64,000 nucleotides of DNA, taken from the NCBI GenBank assembly GCA_051883395.1, contig JBJETQ010000021.1:1-64000 (forward strand), given 5' to 3'. The notes under the pieces were generated by a model. That model was not told the DNA's origin. It did no database searches and saw nothing but the letters and a program-made list of their open reading frames with translations. Below, in pieces: positions 51,746 through 60,961 of the stretch (its first letter is position 1; each line of letters opens with the position of its first letter). This DNA comes from HGM11368 sp051883395 (GTDB lineage: Bacteria; Bacillota; Clostridia; Christensenellales; UBA3700). A program made the translations under genes and the position numbers.

Positions 51746-54700
51746 ATGAAATATCTGGTAATACTAGGCGACGGAATGGCGGACTATCCATGTTCTCAAC
51801 TGGACGGAAAAACTCCGCTTGAAGTTGCAAAAAAACCTAATATGGACGCATTATGCGCCAAAGGCGTGATAGGTCTTGTCAAGACTGTACCTGACGGAAT
51901 GAAACCGGGCAGCGACGTAGCTAATCTGTCTATGATGGGTTATGCGCCTGACAAGTATTATACCGGCAGGTCTCCGCTGGAAGCCTTGTCTATCGGCATA
52001 AGCATGGGAGAGACCGATATAGCTACACGTTGCAATCTCGTTACTTTGTCTGACGAAGAAAACTTTGAAGACAAGGTAATGGTAGATTATAGTGCAGGAG
52101 AGATAAGCACGCAGGAAGCACAGGAGCTTATCAAAGCGGTGCAGGAAAAACTGGGCAACGACAAATACAGTTTTTATTCAGGTGTAAGTTATCGTCATTG
52201 TATGATAACCAAGGGCGGAAAGCTCGGCGCTCAATACACTCCGCCGCACGACATTTCCGACAAAGTTATCGGGCAATATCTGCCTAAGGGCGAAGACGGC
52301 GACGAGCATATTGCTATGCTCAAAGCATCTTATGAACTGCTCAAAGACCACCCAATCAACGTAGAGCGTGTCAAACAAGGCAAAAATCCTGCCAACTGCA
52401 TCTGGTTGTGGGGAGAAGGAAGCAAGCCTGCGCTTGACGATTTTAGTCAGAAATACGGTCTTAAAGCAGGCGTAATATCTGCCGTAGACCTTGTCAAGGG
52501 TATAGGTATCGGTACAGGAATGACCAGTTGGGACGTAGATGGTGCGACCGGTACGTATAAGACCAACTTCAAAGGCAAAGCAAAGAGAGCTATCGAAGCG
52601 TTCAAGGAAGGATACGACTACGTATATATTCACATGGAAGCACCGGACGAATGTGGTCATCAGGGCGATCTGGACAACAAAATCAAAGCGATAGAGCTTA
52701 TTGACGACAAAGTGGTGGGATACTGCAAAAGAGAATTGGACAAGATGGGCGAGCCTTATCGTATTCTCATTGCGCCTGACCACCCAACCCCTATTGCCAT
52801 CAAGACTCACGTAAGCGACCCCGTACCGTTTATTCTTTATGACAGCAGCACCGATACAGACAGCGGCTTTGACTGCTACAACGAAAAAACTGCCAAAGAG
52901 AGCGGAGTTTATTATGAGCCGTGTCAAGATTTGATAGACGACTTTTTGAGCCGTCCGGACGTGCAGAGTGAACAATCTGAGTTTGTTCCGGAAGAAAATA
53001 ATGCCGATACAAGCACAGAAAAAGACAATACCGACAAAGCGGTTGCACCTGTGGAAGAAGTAAAGGACAACGCTCCGCCAAAGGCTAAAAAACCGCTTAC
53101 GGCAAAACAAAAGAAAAACATTATCATCGCCGTATTGTGTATTGTTGCCGTTATCGGCGCAGGACTGGGTATCGGGTTGCCGCTATACTTCCATTTTAAA
53201 GATAAGATTATGGTGGCAAGTGCAGAAGACTTTGACAAAGATATTGCCAAAGGAACCTACTTTGTCTTGTCCAAAGACGTTGTTGTGGACGGCGATCTGG
53301 ATATGGGAGCAAGGGGCAATTACAGTATTGACCTGCAAGGACACACTCTTACGGTCAAAGGTACGCTTAGCTATACAACCGACGCCGAAAAGGATATAAA
53401 AATAGGCAACACCAAGAAAAAAGACTACGTAGAAGGCGGAGTGATTGACGCAGACAAGATAGTAGTCAATGCGCCTAATGCAAGCGTATATATTCTCAGC
53501 ACGACTCAAACGGGAGAAGCACAGATTTTTGCCAAAACTACCGAAATATGGTCAATGTCTGCCGCCAACGGAATAGCAATAGTGTCCCAGAACACGTCGC
53601 TGACAGGCAATATCACCACCAACGAAACGACAACGGTTGAAGTATCGTCTATGGGAGAATCTAATGCCCAACTCGTAGCTTCCGGCAAAATTAAAAGCAC
53701 ACTCAAAGGCAATAAGGTAGATTTGACGATAATGGCACCTGCCGTAGTAACGAGTATAGAACTCGACGCCGATTCCACTGCAAAAGTCAGCGGCAGCGTA
53801 GAAGCGGGAGTAAGCGGCGGTAAGACCGTGGCAATGCTTGCAGGACACTCTTGTTCGGAATACAAAAACATTTCGACGCTCGCAATATACAGGGCTTCGG
53901 CAGGCGATTATACTATCAAAGAGTGCGACAAAGTTGTTTATATTGACAAACTTGCCACCCCTGTCGACCTTATAGTCGAAGAGAGAGCAGGCGGAAGAAT
54001 ATTTGCCGTGAGTGCAAAAGTCGTTGGCGCAACAAAATACGTATTTATTGTTGACGGACAGGAATACGTTGTCGACAACAGCGAATTGGATATTTCCGAT
54101 TTGGTGGCAAACGGCGGCGCAGGTAAGCATATCGTCAGCGTATTTGCCAAAGGCGACTACGATTTCGATACGCTCCAAACCGCAGGCAACGTGGTTTACG
54201 TGGACAGCGAAGCTACCAAGATAGAATATTCTTATAAGATAACTCTTGCGACGCCGGAAAATTTGCAGGTCAGAGAAGACGGCAACGGCATATGCCTGAG
54301 TTTTGACAGCGTTGACTTTGCCGATTATTATATGGTAAACGTATCGGGTCAGGAATTGAAGTTTGAAGCGGATAAAAATGCTTCTACGCAAGTATTCTAT
54401 CTTACCGACGCATTCAAGGCGGTAGGAACCTATTCGATCAGAGTAACCGCTCATAGCAACGTAGCGGAAATATTGTCCAGCAAACAAGCTATGACCAGCT
54501 TTACCAAGACGTTGGTTCTGGGACAAGTAACCGAACTGACGGCAAGAGAAAACGGAACACAGCTCAACGTAGGTTGGAGCGGTGTCGAAGGCGCCGACAG
54601 CTACGTCGTTTACGTTAAACGAGCAGGGCAGTACGTCGAACTCGGCAGAACGTCCATGACGACTTTCAGCGTTGACAAGAGCCTTGTTCAGGACGCAACC

Positions 54701-54775
54701 GAAATAGCAGTCGTTGCACAAGGCAACGGATATTATATTACCGGAGATTACGCAGTAACCGCCATAGAAAGATAG
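51746..54775 (+). CDS. ApgM-type phosphoglycerate mutase fused to a membrane anchor and extracytoplasmic domains
   Basis: A 1009-residue protein in one open frame. Residues 1-402 are a cofactor-independent phosphoglycerate mutase of the archaeal ApgM class: LVILGDGMADYP at the start, MKPGSDVANLSMMGY with the catalytic Ser, HMEAPDECGHQGD and APDHPTPI for metal binding; all key residues appear intact. A charged linker (403-457) ends in KKPLTAKQKKN, then a transmembrane helix at about 458-482. Residues 490-735 are beta-rich, parallel-beta-like sequence; 735-1009 show three fibronectin-III-like stretches beginning LATPVDL, LATPENL and LGQVTEL. Positive charge before the helix puts the enzyme in the cytoplasm and the rest outside. 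ApgM proteins are normally ~400 residues and soluble. Confidence 0.88.
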   Translation: MKYLVILGDGMADYPCSQLDGKTPLEVAKKPNMDALCAKGVIGLVKTVPDGMKPGSDVANLSMMGYAPDKYYTGRSPLEALSIGISMGETDIATRCNLVTLSDEENFEDKVMVDYSAGEISTQEAQELIKAVQEKLGNDKYSFYSGVSYRHCMITKGGKLGAQYTPPHDISDKVIGQYLPKGEDGDEHIAMLKASYELLKDHPINVERVKQGKNPANCIWLWGEGSKPALDDFSQKYGLKAGVISAVDLVKGIGIGTGMTSWDVDGATGTYKTNFKGKAKRAIEAFKEGYDYVYIHMEAPDECGHQGDLDNKIKAIELIDDKVVGYCKRELDKMGEPYRILIAPDHPTPIAIKTHVSDPVPFILYDSSTDTDSGFDCYNEKTAKESGVYYEPCQDLIDDFLSRPDVQSEQSEFVPEENNADTSTEKDNTDKAVAPVEEVKDNAPPKAKKPLTAKQKKNIIIAVLCIVAVIGAGLGIGLPLYFHFKDKIMVASAEDFDKDIAKGTYFVLSKDVVVDGDLDMGARGNYSIDLQGHTLTVKGTLSYTTDAEKDIKIGNTKKKDYVEGGVIDADKIVVNAPNASVYILSTTQTGEAQIFAKTTEIWSMSAANGIAIVSQNTSLTGNITTNETTTVEVSSMGESNAQLVASGKIKSTLKGNKVDLTIMAPAVVTSIELDADSTAKVSGSVEAGVSGGKTVAMLAGHSCSEYKNISTLAIYRASAGDYTIKECDKVVYIDKLATPVDLIVEERAGGRIFAVSAKVVGATKYVFIVDGQEYVVDNSELDISDLVANGGAGKHIVSVFAKGDYDFDTLQTAGNVVYVDSEATKIEYSYKITLATPENLQVREDGNGICLSFDSVDFADYYMVNVSGQELKFEADKNASTQVFYLTDAFKAVGTYSIRVTAHSNVAEILSSKQAMTSFTKTLVLGQVTELTARENGTQLNVGWSGVEGADSYVVYVKRAGQYVELGRTSMTTFSVDKSLVQDATEIAVVAQGNGYYITGDYAVTAIER

Positions 54776-54807
54776 TTTTGACGGTGAAAAAGGTCGTAAA
54801 ATATTGT

Positions 54808-54867
54808 AGAGCGGAGATTTTTGCTCAGGTTAGGTACGCTAACGCTGCTGTCGCAAAACTTCGCTCT
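54808..54867. repeat. long hairpin, family H2, copy 2
   Basis: AGAGCGGAGATTTTTGC at one end and GCAAAACTTCGCTCT at the other, with an inner TAGGTACGCTAACG. Inverted, it matches the element at 23345-23404 (shared GCAAAAATCTCCGCT and TTTGCGACAG). It stands 32 bp after the phosphoglycerate mutase fusion and may terminate it. Confidence 0.7.
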
Positions 54868-54936
54868 ACTTGTTTAGTTTGCTTACGAGTTATCAAAAGA
54901 CGTGTCGAAGATAATCAATTCTTGCGATTTATTTCT

Positions 54937-55036
54937 CTCACGAAGCCCAAGTACGTTCGTTTCGATAAAATCTGTTTTTGCATACAAAAAAGGCAGCTTT
55001 TACTGTGCCGAGTGCGAAAGTATAAGTTGCCTTTTT
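54937..55036. repeat. long hairpin, family H1, copy 2
   Basis: The first part contains CAAGTACG and TCGTTTCGATAAA, the inverse of sequence in the 23221-23289 element. The second part, AAAAAAGGCAGCTTTTAC to GTATAAGTTGCCTTTTTT, forms a hairpin with T-runs on both sides and serves as a terminator for the HxlR gene on the minus strand. The open frames across 54778-55071 are not credible genes. Confidence 0.65.
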
Positions 55037-55052
55037 TATATTATATCAAATT

Positions 55053-55379
55053 TTACAAGCTTGCCTTGTAATCTTCACCCCATACGTGCATGGCGTCAAG
55101 TATCGGCTTTAAGGTCTGACCGAGTTTGGAAAGAGAATATTCCACTCTAGGCGGTACTTCGGCAAAAATTTCTCTTTCGACAAGTCCGTCGCCTTCCAAA
55201 GCTCTGAGATTGTCGGTCAACACCTTTTTACTTATTCCGGGAATAGTCTTTACGAAGTCGGTAAATCTTTGTTTTCCGTTATAATAAAGATTGCGGAGAA
55301 TAAGCAACTTCCACTTGTTGCCTATCAGTTGTACGGTTGTAGCCACGGGACAATCGGGCAATTCTTCTCTGGTCAACAT
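55053..55379 (-). CDS. HxlR-family transcriptional regulator
   Basis: A 108-residue winged-helix protein with CPVATTVQLIGNKWKLLILRNL (core: NKWKLLILRNL, about 26-36), GKQRFTDFVKTIPGISKKVLT and VEYSLSKLGQTLKP, all typical of HxlR. Cys 10 occupies the position used for redox or electrophile sensing in several family members. It is divergent from the NAD(P)-binding protein gene and probably regulates it. A consensus promoter precedes it and AAGGAG stands before the start. Confidence 0.93.
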   Translation of the reverse strand: MLTREELPDCPVATTVQLIGNKWKLLILRNLYYNGKQRFTDFVKTIPGISKKVLTDNLRALEGDGLVEREIFAEVPPRVEYSLSKLGQTLKPILDAMHVWGEDYKASL

Positions 55380-55406
55380 AAAAATATCTCCTTTTAAGAT
55401 AGGTAA

Positions 55407-55435
55407 ATTATATCAAACCAGCGGAAAAGTGTCAA
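55407..55435 (-). promoter_or_regulatory. promoter of the HxlR gene
   Basis: On the minus strand TTGACA (55430-55435), 17-bp spacer, TATAAT (55407-55412): a perfect match. Confidence 0.85.
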
Positions 55436-55494
55436 TAGTTCAAAAATGAAACTAAGTAATAAATCTATTATCTGGTAATAGAAAAGTAACGTTC

Positions 55495-55523
55495 TTGTAT
55501 TCGTTTTTTGCCTTTGTTATACT
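55495..55523 (+). promoter_or_regulatory. promoter of the NAD(P)-binding protein gene
   Basis: TTGTAT (55495-55500), 17-bp spacer, TATACT (55518-55523). It is divergent from the HxlR promoter, about 60 bp away; an HxlR operator would be expected between them. Confidence 0.65.
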
Positions 55524-55578
55524 ATGGGCGTAATCAATGCGGTTACAAAATTTATCAAAATTTTGGAGGTAACAAAAA

Positions 55579-56214
55579 ATGAAAAAAGTTGCAATCGTAT
55601 GTGCGGCAGGAAGACAAGGCAAGTTGTTGGTAGACGAAGCCGTTTTGCGTGGCTATGACGTTACGGGTTTTGTGCGTGGCAACAAGGCAATCAATGCTCA
55701 GGCAAAAAAAGTCGTCAAAGATTTGTTTGATTTGACCAAGGAAGATTTGGCGGGCTTTGACGTAGTAATCGATGCTTTTGGTGCGTGGGAGCCTGATTTG
55801 CTACCTTTGCATAAAAAATCGCTTGCTCATCTATGCGACGTGTTGAGCGGAACGGGAGTTCGTCTTCTCATTGTGGGCGGTGCAGGCAGTTTGTACGTCA
55901 ATCCGCAACACACCCTGCAAGTTAAAGATTTGCCTGATTTTCCGGACATCTACAAACCGCTTGCAAATATTCAAAGCGTGGCTCTCGAAGATTTGAGAAA
56001 ACGAAACGACGTACTTTGGACATTCCTTTCGCCTGCGGGAAATTTTGTTGCGGACGGCGCAAGAACGGGAAAATACCTTCTTGGCGGAGAAGAATATTTT
56101 GTCAACGATAGGGGAGTGAGCGAAATCAGTTATGCCGATTACGCAATAGCAATGATAGACGAAATAGAAAATGCCAACAATATCCAAAAAAGGTTTTCAG
56201 TCATAGGCGAATAA
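55579..56214 (+). CDS. NAD(P)-dependent oxidoreductase, NmrA/YwnB-like
   Basis: A 211-residue Rossmann-fold protein of the atypical SDR type. The dinucleotide site is IVCAAGRQGKLLVDEA (about 5-20), followed by YDVTGFVRG, VVIDAFGAW and LIVGGAGSLYV. There is no YxxxK catalytic pair, so it may be a quinone or redox-sensing protein rather than a classical reductase. TTTGGAGG precedes the start. The pairing with a divergent HxlR regulator is common in Firmicutes and suggests a response to electrophiles or oxidants. Confidence 0.83.
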   Translation: MKKVAIVCAAGRQGKLLVDEAVLRGYDVTGFVRGNKAINAQAKKVVKDLFDLTKEDLAGFDVVIDAFGAWEPDLLPLHKKSLAHLCDVLSGTGVRLLIVGGAGSLYVNPQHTLQVKDLPDFPDIYKPLANIQSVALEDLRKRNDVLWTFLSPAGNFVADGARTGKYLLGGEEYFVNDRGVSEISYADYAIAMIDEIENANNIQKRFSVIGE

Positions 56215-56219
56215 GAAAC

Positions 56220-56252
56220 AAAAAAGCGCAATCTATTGTGATTGCGCTTTTT
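56220..56252 (+). terminator. intrinsic terminator
   Basis: AAAAAGCGCAATC, loop TATT or similar, GATTGCGCTTTTT. It may work in both directions and could also end the minus-strand operon that finishes at 56349, although 96 bp separate them. Confidence 0.85.
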
Positions 56253-56348
56253 AATTCATATAACGTTTAAGTACACATATCGCAAAGCTACACATACGTC
56301 ATATCAAGCATGCAAGCAGAGCGTAGGAATAATATTGCTCGGGTTATA

Positions 56349-57194
56349 TCATATCACTACAAAGTCGCCCTTGGTGATAAAGCAAAAACTGATAAGAGCA
56401 AGTATTACCGTGATTACAACTTGATGCAAAACGTAGACGGGCAGGGCGATTTTGCCCCAAAAGTTGATAGGTTTGTACCAATCGTATTTGCCCAGCCACG
56501 GTAATAGCGATTTTTTGTTGGGGTACAGCAGGTTTGCCGCACTTGCGCCAATCAACATATATCCGACAAGCGGAAAAATCGGTTGATAATCGGCAGAAAA
56601 ACTTTCGCTAGGGTTGCCGTACAGAAACTCGCCTATCCAAGCCCAGTTGTTGTTGTCGACGAATATGGTATTGTCAACTTCGTACATTGACATCAACACG
56701 GCGTTGATAAAGACAATCATAAAGCCGACGCCAAGACAGGTAAACGCCGTCTTTTTTTTGTCGTGGCGGCAAATAAAGTCAATAAGCGTCCACAGCAAAA
56801 TAGCTACGGCAAACATGTGCAGGATACCAAAGGTGATAGGCGTGTCCATCAGCGTAGTTACCAACGTTACGAGAGCGGCGCAGATGGCGACTTCTATACC
56901 CCTTTTGAGATTGCTCTTGCTGAAAGCCGTCGAAATTCCGCACAGAGAGCAGAATATTATGACCACCAGCGGCTGTACAAATTGTCTGAGCGGACTTGAC
57001 CAGTACGTGCGTGCGCTTTGCCAAAGATTATAATAAAATTCGCTCCCCGTCGCAGCAAACCATTCTCTACCAAATACGAAAGCAAAGTTGTACATCGTGT
57101 GGTCGAAAATCATAAGCATTACGCATATGGCTCTGAGAAAGTCAAGTTCCCATATGCGTTGTTTTTTTTGTTTAGGGAGCGAATGTTTACGCAT
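56349..57194 (-). CDS. DUF1624 membrane acyltransferase-like protein
   Basis: A 281-residue membrane protein with about seven or eight hydrophobic segments. WELDFLRAICVMLMIFDHTMYN at the start (core: FLRAICVMLMIFDH) is the family's signature with the Arg and His, related to the heparan-alpha-glucosaminide N-acetyltransferase catalytic domain. It may acetylate a sugar at the membrane. Its start overlaps the serS stop by 1 bp (TAATG), so it is the third gene of the leuS-serS operon, an unusual partner for two aminoacyl-tRNA synthetases. Confidence 0.8.
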   Translation of the reverse strand: MRKHSLPKQKKQRIWELDFLRAICVMLMIFDHTMYNFAFVFGREWFAATGSEFYYNLWQSARTYWSSPLRQFVQPLVVIIFCSLCGISTAFSKSNLKRGIEVAICAALVTLVTTLMDTPITFGILHMFAVAILLWTLIDFICRHDKKKTAFTCLGVGFMIVFINAVLMSMYEVDNTIFVDNNNWAWIGEFLYGNPSESFSADYQPIFPLVGYMLIGASAANLLYPNKKSLLPWLGKYDWYKPINFWGKIALPVYVLHQVVITVILALISFCFITKGDFVVI

Positions 57195-58471
57195 TATCTT
57201 ATTTCGTCCTTACCGCCCATATACATGCGCAGCGGAGCAGGAATGGCAACGGAGCCGTCTTCTCTCAGATTGTTTTCAAGGAATGCGATAAGCATACGTG
57301 GCGGAGCTACAACCGTATTGTTGAGCGTATGAGCAAAATAATTGCCGTCTTTGCCCTTAATTCTGATGCCGAGACGTCTTGCCTGTGCGTCGCCGAGATT
57401 GGAGCAGCTGCCCACTTCAAAATATTTCTTTTGTCTAGGGGACCATGCTTCTACGTCGATACTCTTGACTTTAAGGTCGGCAAGGTCGCCGGAACAACAC
57501 TCCAACGTGCGTACAGGTATGTCGAGAGAGCGGAAGAAGTCAACGGTATTGGTATACAATTTGACAAACCATTCTTTACTGTCGTCTGGGTGGCATACCA
57601 CAATCATCTCCTGCTTTTCAAACTGATGTATGCGATACACGCCCCTTTCTTCTATGCCGTGTGCGCCCACTTCCTTGCGGAAACATGGTGAGTAACTGGT
57701 CAGCGCCTTAGGCAACTCGTCTTCGCTAAGCAAAGTATCCATAAATTTGCCTATCATAGAGTGTTCGGACGTGCCGATAAGATACAAGTCTTCGCCTTCG
57801 ATTTTGTACATCATATTTTCCATCTCGGCAAAGCTCATAACGCCGGTAACGACGTTGCTTCTTATCATAAAAGGCGGAATGTAATAGGTAAAGCCCCTGT
57901 CAATCATAAAGTCTCTTGCATAGGACAAAATTGCGCTGTGCAAGCGGGCTATATCGCCGCACAGATAATAAAACCCGTTGCCGCTTGTTCTTCTTGCGCT
58001 ATCCAAGTCAATTCCGTGAAGTCTTTCCATGATGTCCACGTGATAAGGCACTTCGAAGTCAGGAACCTTAGGTTCGCCAAAACGCTCAACTTCCACGTTT
58101 TCGCTGTCGTCCTTGCCGATAGGCACGCTGTCGTCGATAATGTTAGGAATGACCATCATTCTCTTTTTTATCTCGGCGCTCAATTCTTCTTCTTTTATTT
58201 CAAGATCGGCAAGCTCTTTGGCATAATCAGCCACCTGAGCCTTTACTTTTTCGGCTTCGTCTTTTTGTCCTTTTGCCATCAGGCCGCCTATTTGTTTAGA
58301 AAGAGCATTGCGTTGCGACCTGCAATAGTCGCCACGTTGCTTACATTCTCTGAACTCTTTGTCCAATGCCACGACTTCGTCGACCAACACCAGTTTAGAG
58401 TCCTGAAACTTCTTTTTGATGTTCTCTTTTACCAATTCGGGATTGCTTCTTACCAGTTTTATATCAAGCAT
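57194..58471 (-). CDS. serS: seryl-tRNA synthetase
   Basis: A 425-residue class II synthetase. The N-terminal long coiled-coil arm (1-110) binds tRNA; motif 2 is SPCFRKEVGAHGIEERGVYR (core: FRKEVGAHG) and motif 3 is NTVVAPPRMLIAFLEN. The start at 58471 has AGGAGA 7 nt upstream; the longer frame to 58498 runs into leuS. It begins 16 bp after the leuS stop. Confidence 0.97.
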   Translation of the reverse strand: MLDIKLVRSNPELVKENIKKKFQDSKLVLVDEVVALDKEFRECKQRGDYCRSQRNALSKQIGGLMAKGQKDEAEKVKAQVADYAKELADLEIKEEELSAEIKKRMMVIPNIIDDSVPIGKDDSENVEVERFGEPKVPDFEVPYHVDIMERLHGIDLDSARRTSGNGFYYLCGDIARLHSAILSYARDFMIDRGFTYYIPPFMIRSNVVTGVMSFAEMENMMYKIEGEDLYLIGTSEHSMIGKFMDTLLSEDELPKALTSYSPCFRKEVGAHGIEERGVYRIHQFEKQEMIVVCHPDDSKEWFVKLYTNTVDFFRSLDIPVRTLECCSGDLADLKVKSIDVEAWSPRQKKYFEVGSCSNLGDAQARRLGIRIKGKDGNYFAHTLNNTVVAPPRMLIAFLENNLREDGSVAIPAPLRMYMGGKDEIR

Positions 58472-58487
58472 AATTTTCTCCTGTAAT

Positions 58488-60920
58488 TTATTTGACAACG
58501 ATATTGACCAATCGTTTTGGTATTACGATTGCTTTGACTACGTTTAAGCCTTGCAGTTGTGCTTTTACGGCAGGTTCTTCAAGAGCTATTGCTTTGATTT
58601 GTTCTTCGTTTGCGTCGCTAGGAACGACGATTTTTGCCTTAACTCTGCTGTTGATTTGTACGGCAAGCTCGTATTCGTCCTTGACGAGAGCCGATTGGTC
58701 GCAGGTTGGGAAGGCACGATTGAACACGCTGTAAGGCTGTCCCATCATTTCGTTGAGTTCTTCGCTCACGTGTGGAACAAAAGGAGCAAGCAGTAACACA
58801 AGGTCGTCTACGCACGAGTAGAAGAATTCCTGATTTTTGTCGTCGCCAAGGTCGCTGTCGTATTTGTACAGAGCGTTGACAAATTCCATCAGACGTGCGA
58901 TAGCCGTGTTGAAAGAAAAGGTTTGCATATCGGCGTCAACTCTCGATATTGTGTAGTTGCGCACGTAATTGAGATCCTTTTCTGCTTTTCCGTGTGGCTT
59001 TGCAGGCTGGTCTTTTTTTGCTTTGGATACCAATCTTTCCACTCTTTCAAGGAATTTGACGATAGAATCGATGCCGTTGGCGTTCCAAGGTCCGCCTTCG
59101 ATATAAGAAAAGCCGAACATAAGATACATTCTGAAAGCGTCTGCGCCATACTTTTTGACGTAGTCGTCAGGAGATATTACGTTTCCTCTCGACTTGCTCA
59201 TCTTGTTGCCGTCAGGACCGAGAATGGTGCCTTGATGCACAAGCGAAGTAAACGGTTCGTCAAAGTTAAGATATCCCATATCTCTCAACGCCTTGGTAAA
59301 GAAACGTGCGTAAAGCAGATGCATACAAGCATGTTCCGCACCGCCGATATACTTGTCCACAGGCAACATCTTGTTGATGATTTCCGGGTCAAACGCCATT
59401 TTGTCGTTGTGTGCGTCAGGGTATCTCAGGAAGTACCAGCTCGAACATACGAAGGTATCCATCGTATCGGGGTCTCTCCTTGCAGGTCTGCCGCAGATAG
59501 GGCAGGTGGTGTTCATAAATTCTTCGCTTTTGAGAAGCGGCGACTTGCCGTCAGGCGTAAAGTCGACGTTGTAAGGAAGTTTAACGGGCAACTGGTCCTC
59601 AGGTACGGGAACTTCGCCGCAATGGTCGCAATGAATGATAGGTATAGGACAACCCCAATATCTTTGACGGGAGATGAGCCAGTCTCTGAGACGATAGTTG
59701 GTTTTTATGCCGCCCTTGCCCATCTTTTCGAGTTTTGCAAGAATTGCAGGTATGGCTTGCTCGGTGGTCATACCGTCAAACTCTGCGCTGTTTACAAGCA
59801 CGCCGTGTTCGCAATAAGGAAGGTCGTCGGCGCTGCCGTCGGCACTCTTGATAACCCTTTCTATTTTGAGATTATATTTTTTTGCAAAGTCGTAGTCTCT
59901 GTCGTCGTGTGCGCCTACGCCCATAACAGCACCTGTGCCGTAAGAAGCCAGCACGTAATCGCCTATCCAGATAGGAACTCTTTCGCCGTTGATAGGGTTG
60001 ACGCAATAACTACCGGTAAAGGCACCTGTCTTTTCTCTGGTGGTAGAAAGTCTGTCGATTTCTGCAATCTTTGCCGTCTGAGCCTTGTAGTTTTCCACAG
60101 CTTGTTTTTGCTCAGGTGTGGTGAGAGAATCGACGAGTGGATGTTCGGGGGCGAGAACCACGTAAGAAACTCCGAAGATTGTATCGGCACGTGTGGTAAA
60201 TACTCTGAAAGAGCCGCCGTTTTCGCATACAAATTCTATTTCGCCGCCTTGCGACTTGCCTATCCAATGGCGCTGCATAGCCTTGGTTTTTTCAGGCCAG
60301 TCCAGCTTGTCCAGACCTTGCAACAATTCTTCGGCATAGTCGGTGATTTTAAAGAACCATTGAGTAAGATTTTTTCTTATTACGGGGTGTCCGCATCTTT
60401 CGCAACAACCGTCGATTACCTGCTCGTTGGCAAGTACGGTGTTGCAGTCGGTACACCAGTTGACTGGCGCTTGTTTGCGGTAAGCCAGTCCCTTTTTGTA
60501 CAGTTGAAGAAATATCCATTGGGTCCACTTATAGTATTCGGGCAGGCAGGTTACCACTTCGTAGTCCCAGTCAAAGCTTCCACCGATGGCTTTGAGCTGT
60601 CCTTCCATCGTTTCTATGTTTTTGAGAGTGCTGTCCTGTGGGTGAACGCCGGTTTTGATGGCATAGTTTTCCGCAGGCAAGCCGAATGCGTCGAAGCCCA
60701 TAGGCTGAAAAACTTCATATCCTTTCATTCTCAGATATCTTGCATAGCTGTCGCTAGGACCGTAGTTGTACCAATGTCCTGCGTGAAGTTTTGCGCCCGA
60801 AGGATAAGAAAACATCTCCAAGACGTACTTCTTTTTGTCGGTCTTTGACTTGTCAAAACTGTAAAGGCGAGTGTCCGCCCAGGTTTTTTGCCACTTTTTT
60901 TCTATGTTGATAAAGTCCAT
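58488..60920 (-). CDS. leuS: leucyl-tRNA synthetase
   Basis: An 810-residue class I synthetase with HAGHW (the HIGH motif, about 42-46), a zinc-like CPICGRPA segment, an editing domain (GTGAVMGVGAHDDRDYDF core) and KMSKSRGNVIS (KMSKS). Full length. AGAGGAA precedes the start. The leader is only about 40 nt, too short for a T-box, which contrasts with many Firmicutes synthetase operons. First gene of leuS-serS-DUF1624. Confidence 0.97.
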   Translation of the reverse strand: MDFINIEKKWQKTWADTRLYSFDKSKTDKKKYVLEMFSYPSGAKLHAGHWYNYGPSDSYARYLRMKGYEVFQPMGFDAFGLPAENYAIKTGVHPQDSTLKNIETMEGQLKAIGGSFDWDYEVVTCLPEYYKWTQWIFLQLYKKGLAYRKQAPVNWCTDCNTVLANEQVIDGCCERCGHPVIRKNLTQWFFKITDYAEELLQGLDKLDWPEKTKAMQRHWIGKSQGGEIEFVCENGGSFRVFTTRADTIFGVSYVVLAPEHPLVDSLTTPEQKQAVENYKAQTAKIAEIDRLSTTREKTGAFTGSYCVNPINGERVPIWIGDYVLASYGTGAVMGVGAHDDRDYDFAKKYNLKIERVIKSADGSADDLPYCEHGVLVNSAEFDGMTTEQAIPAILAKLEKMGKGGIKTNYRLRDWLISRQRYWGCPIPIIHCDHCGEVPVPEDQLPVKLPYNVDFTPDGKSPLLKSEEFMNTTCPICGRPARRDPDTMDTFVCSSWYFLRYPDAHNDKMAFDPEIINKMLPVDKYIGGAEHACMHLLYARFFTKALRDMGYLNFDEPFTSLVHQGTILGPDGNKMSKSRGNVISPDDYVKKYGADAFRMYLMFGFSYIEGGPWNANGIDSIVKFLERVERLVSKAKKDQPAKPHGKAEKDLNYVRNYTISRVDADMQTFSFNTAIARLMEFVNALYKYDSDLGDDKNQEFFYSCVDDLVLLLAPFVPHVSEELNEMMGQPYSVFNRAFPTCDQSALVKDEYELAVQINSRVKAKIVVPSDANEEQIKAIALEEPAVKAQLQGLNVVKAIVIPKRLVNIVVK

Positions 60921-60961
60921 ATTTATTCCTCTGAAACTTTAATATTTCCGATACAAATATA

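Noticed and set aside
53552..54721. 389-codon minus-strand frame
   Set aside because: Antisense to the extracytoplasmic part of the phosphoglycerate mutase fusion; composition is not protein-like.
54778..55071. 97-codon frame after the phosphoglycerate mutase fusion
   Set aside because: It lies across two long hairpins and has no ribosome site.
58923..60848. 641-codon plus-strand frame
   Set aside because: Antisense to leuS, a clearly recognisable gene. Codon usage in this genome leaves long open frames on the opposite strand in several places.
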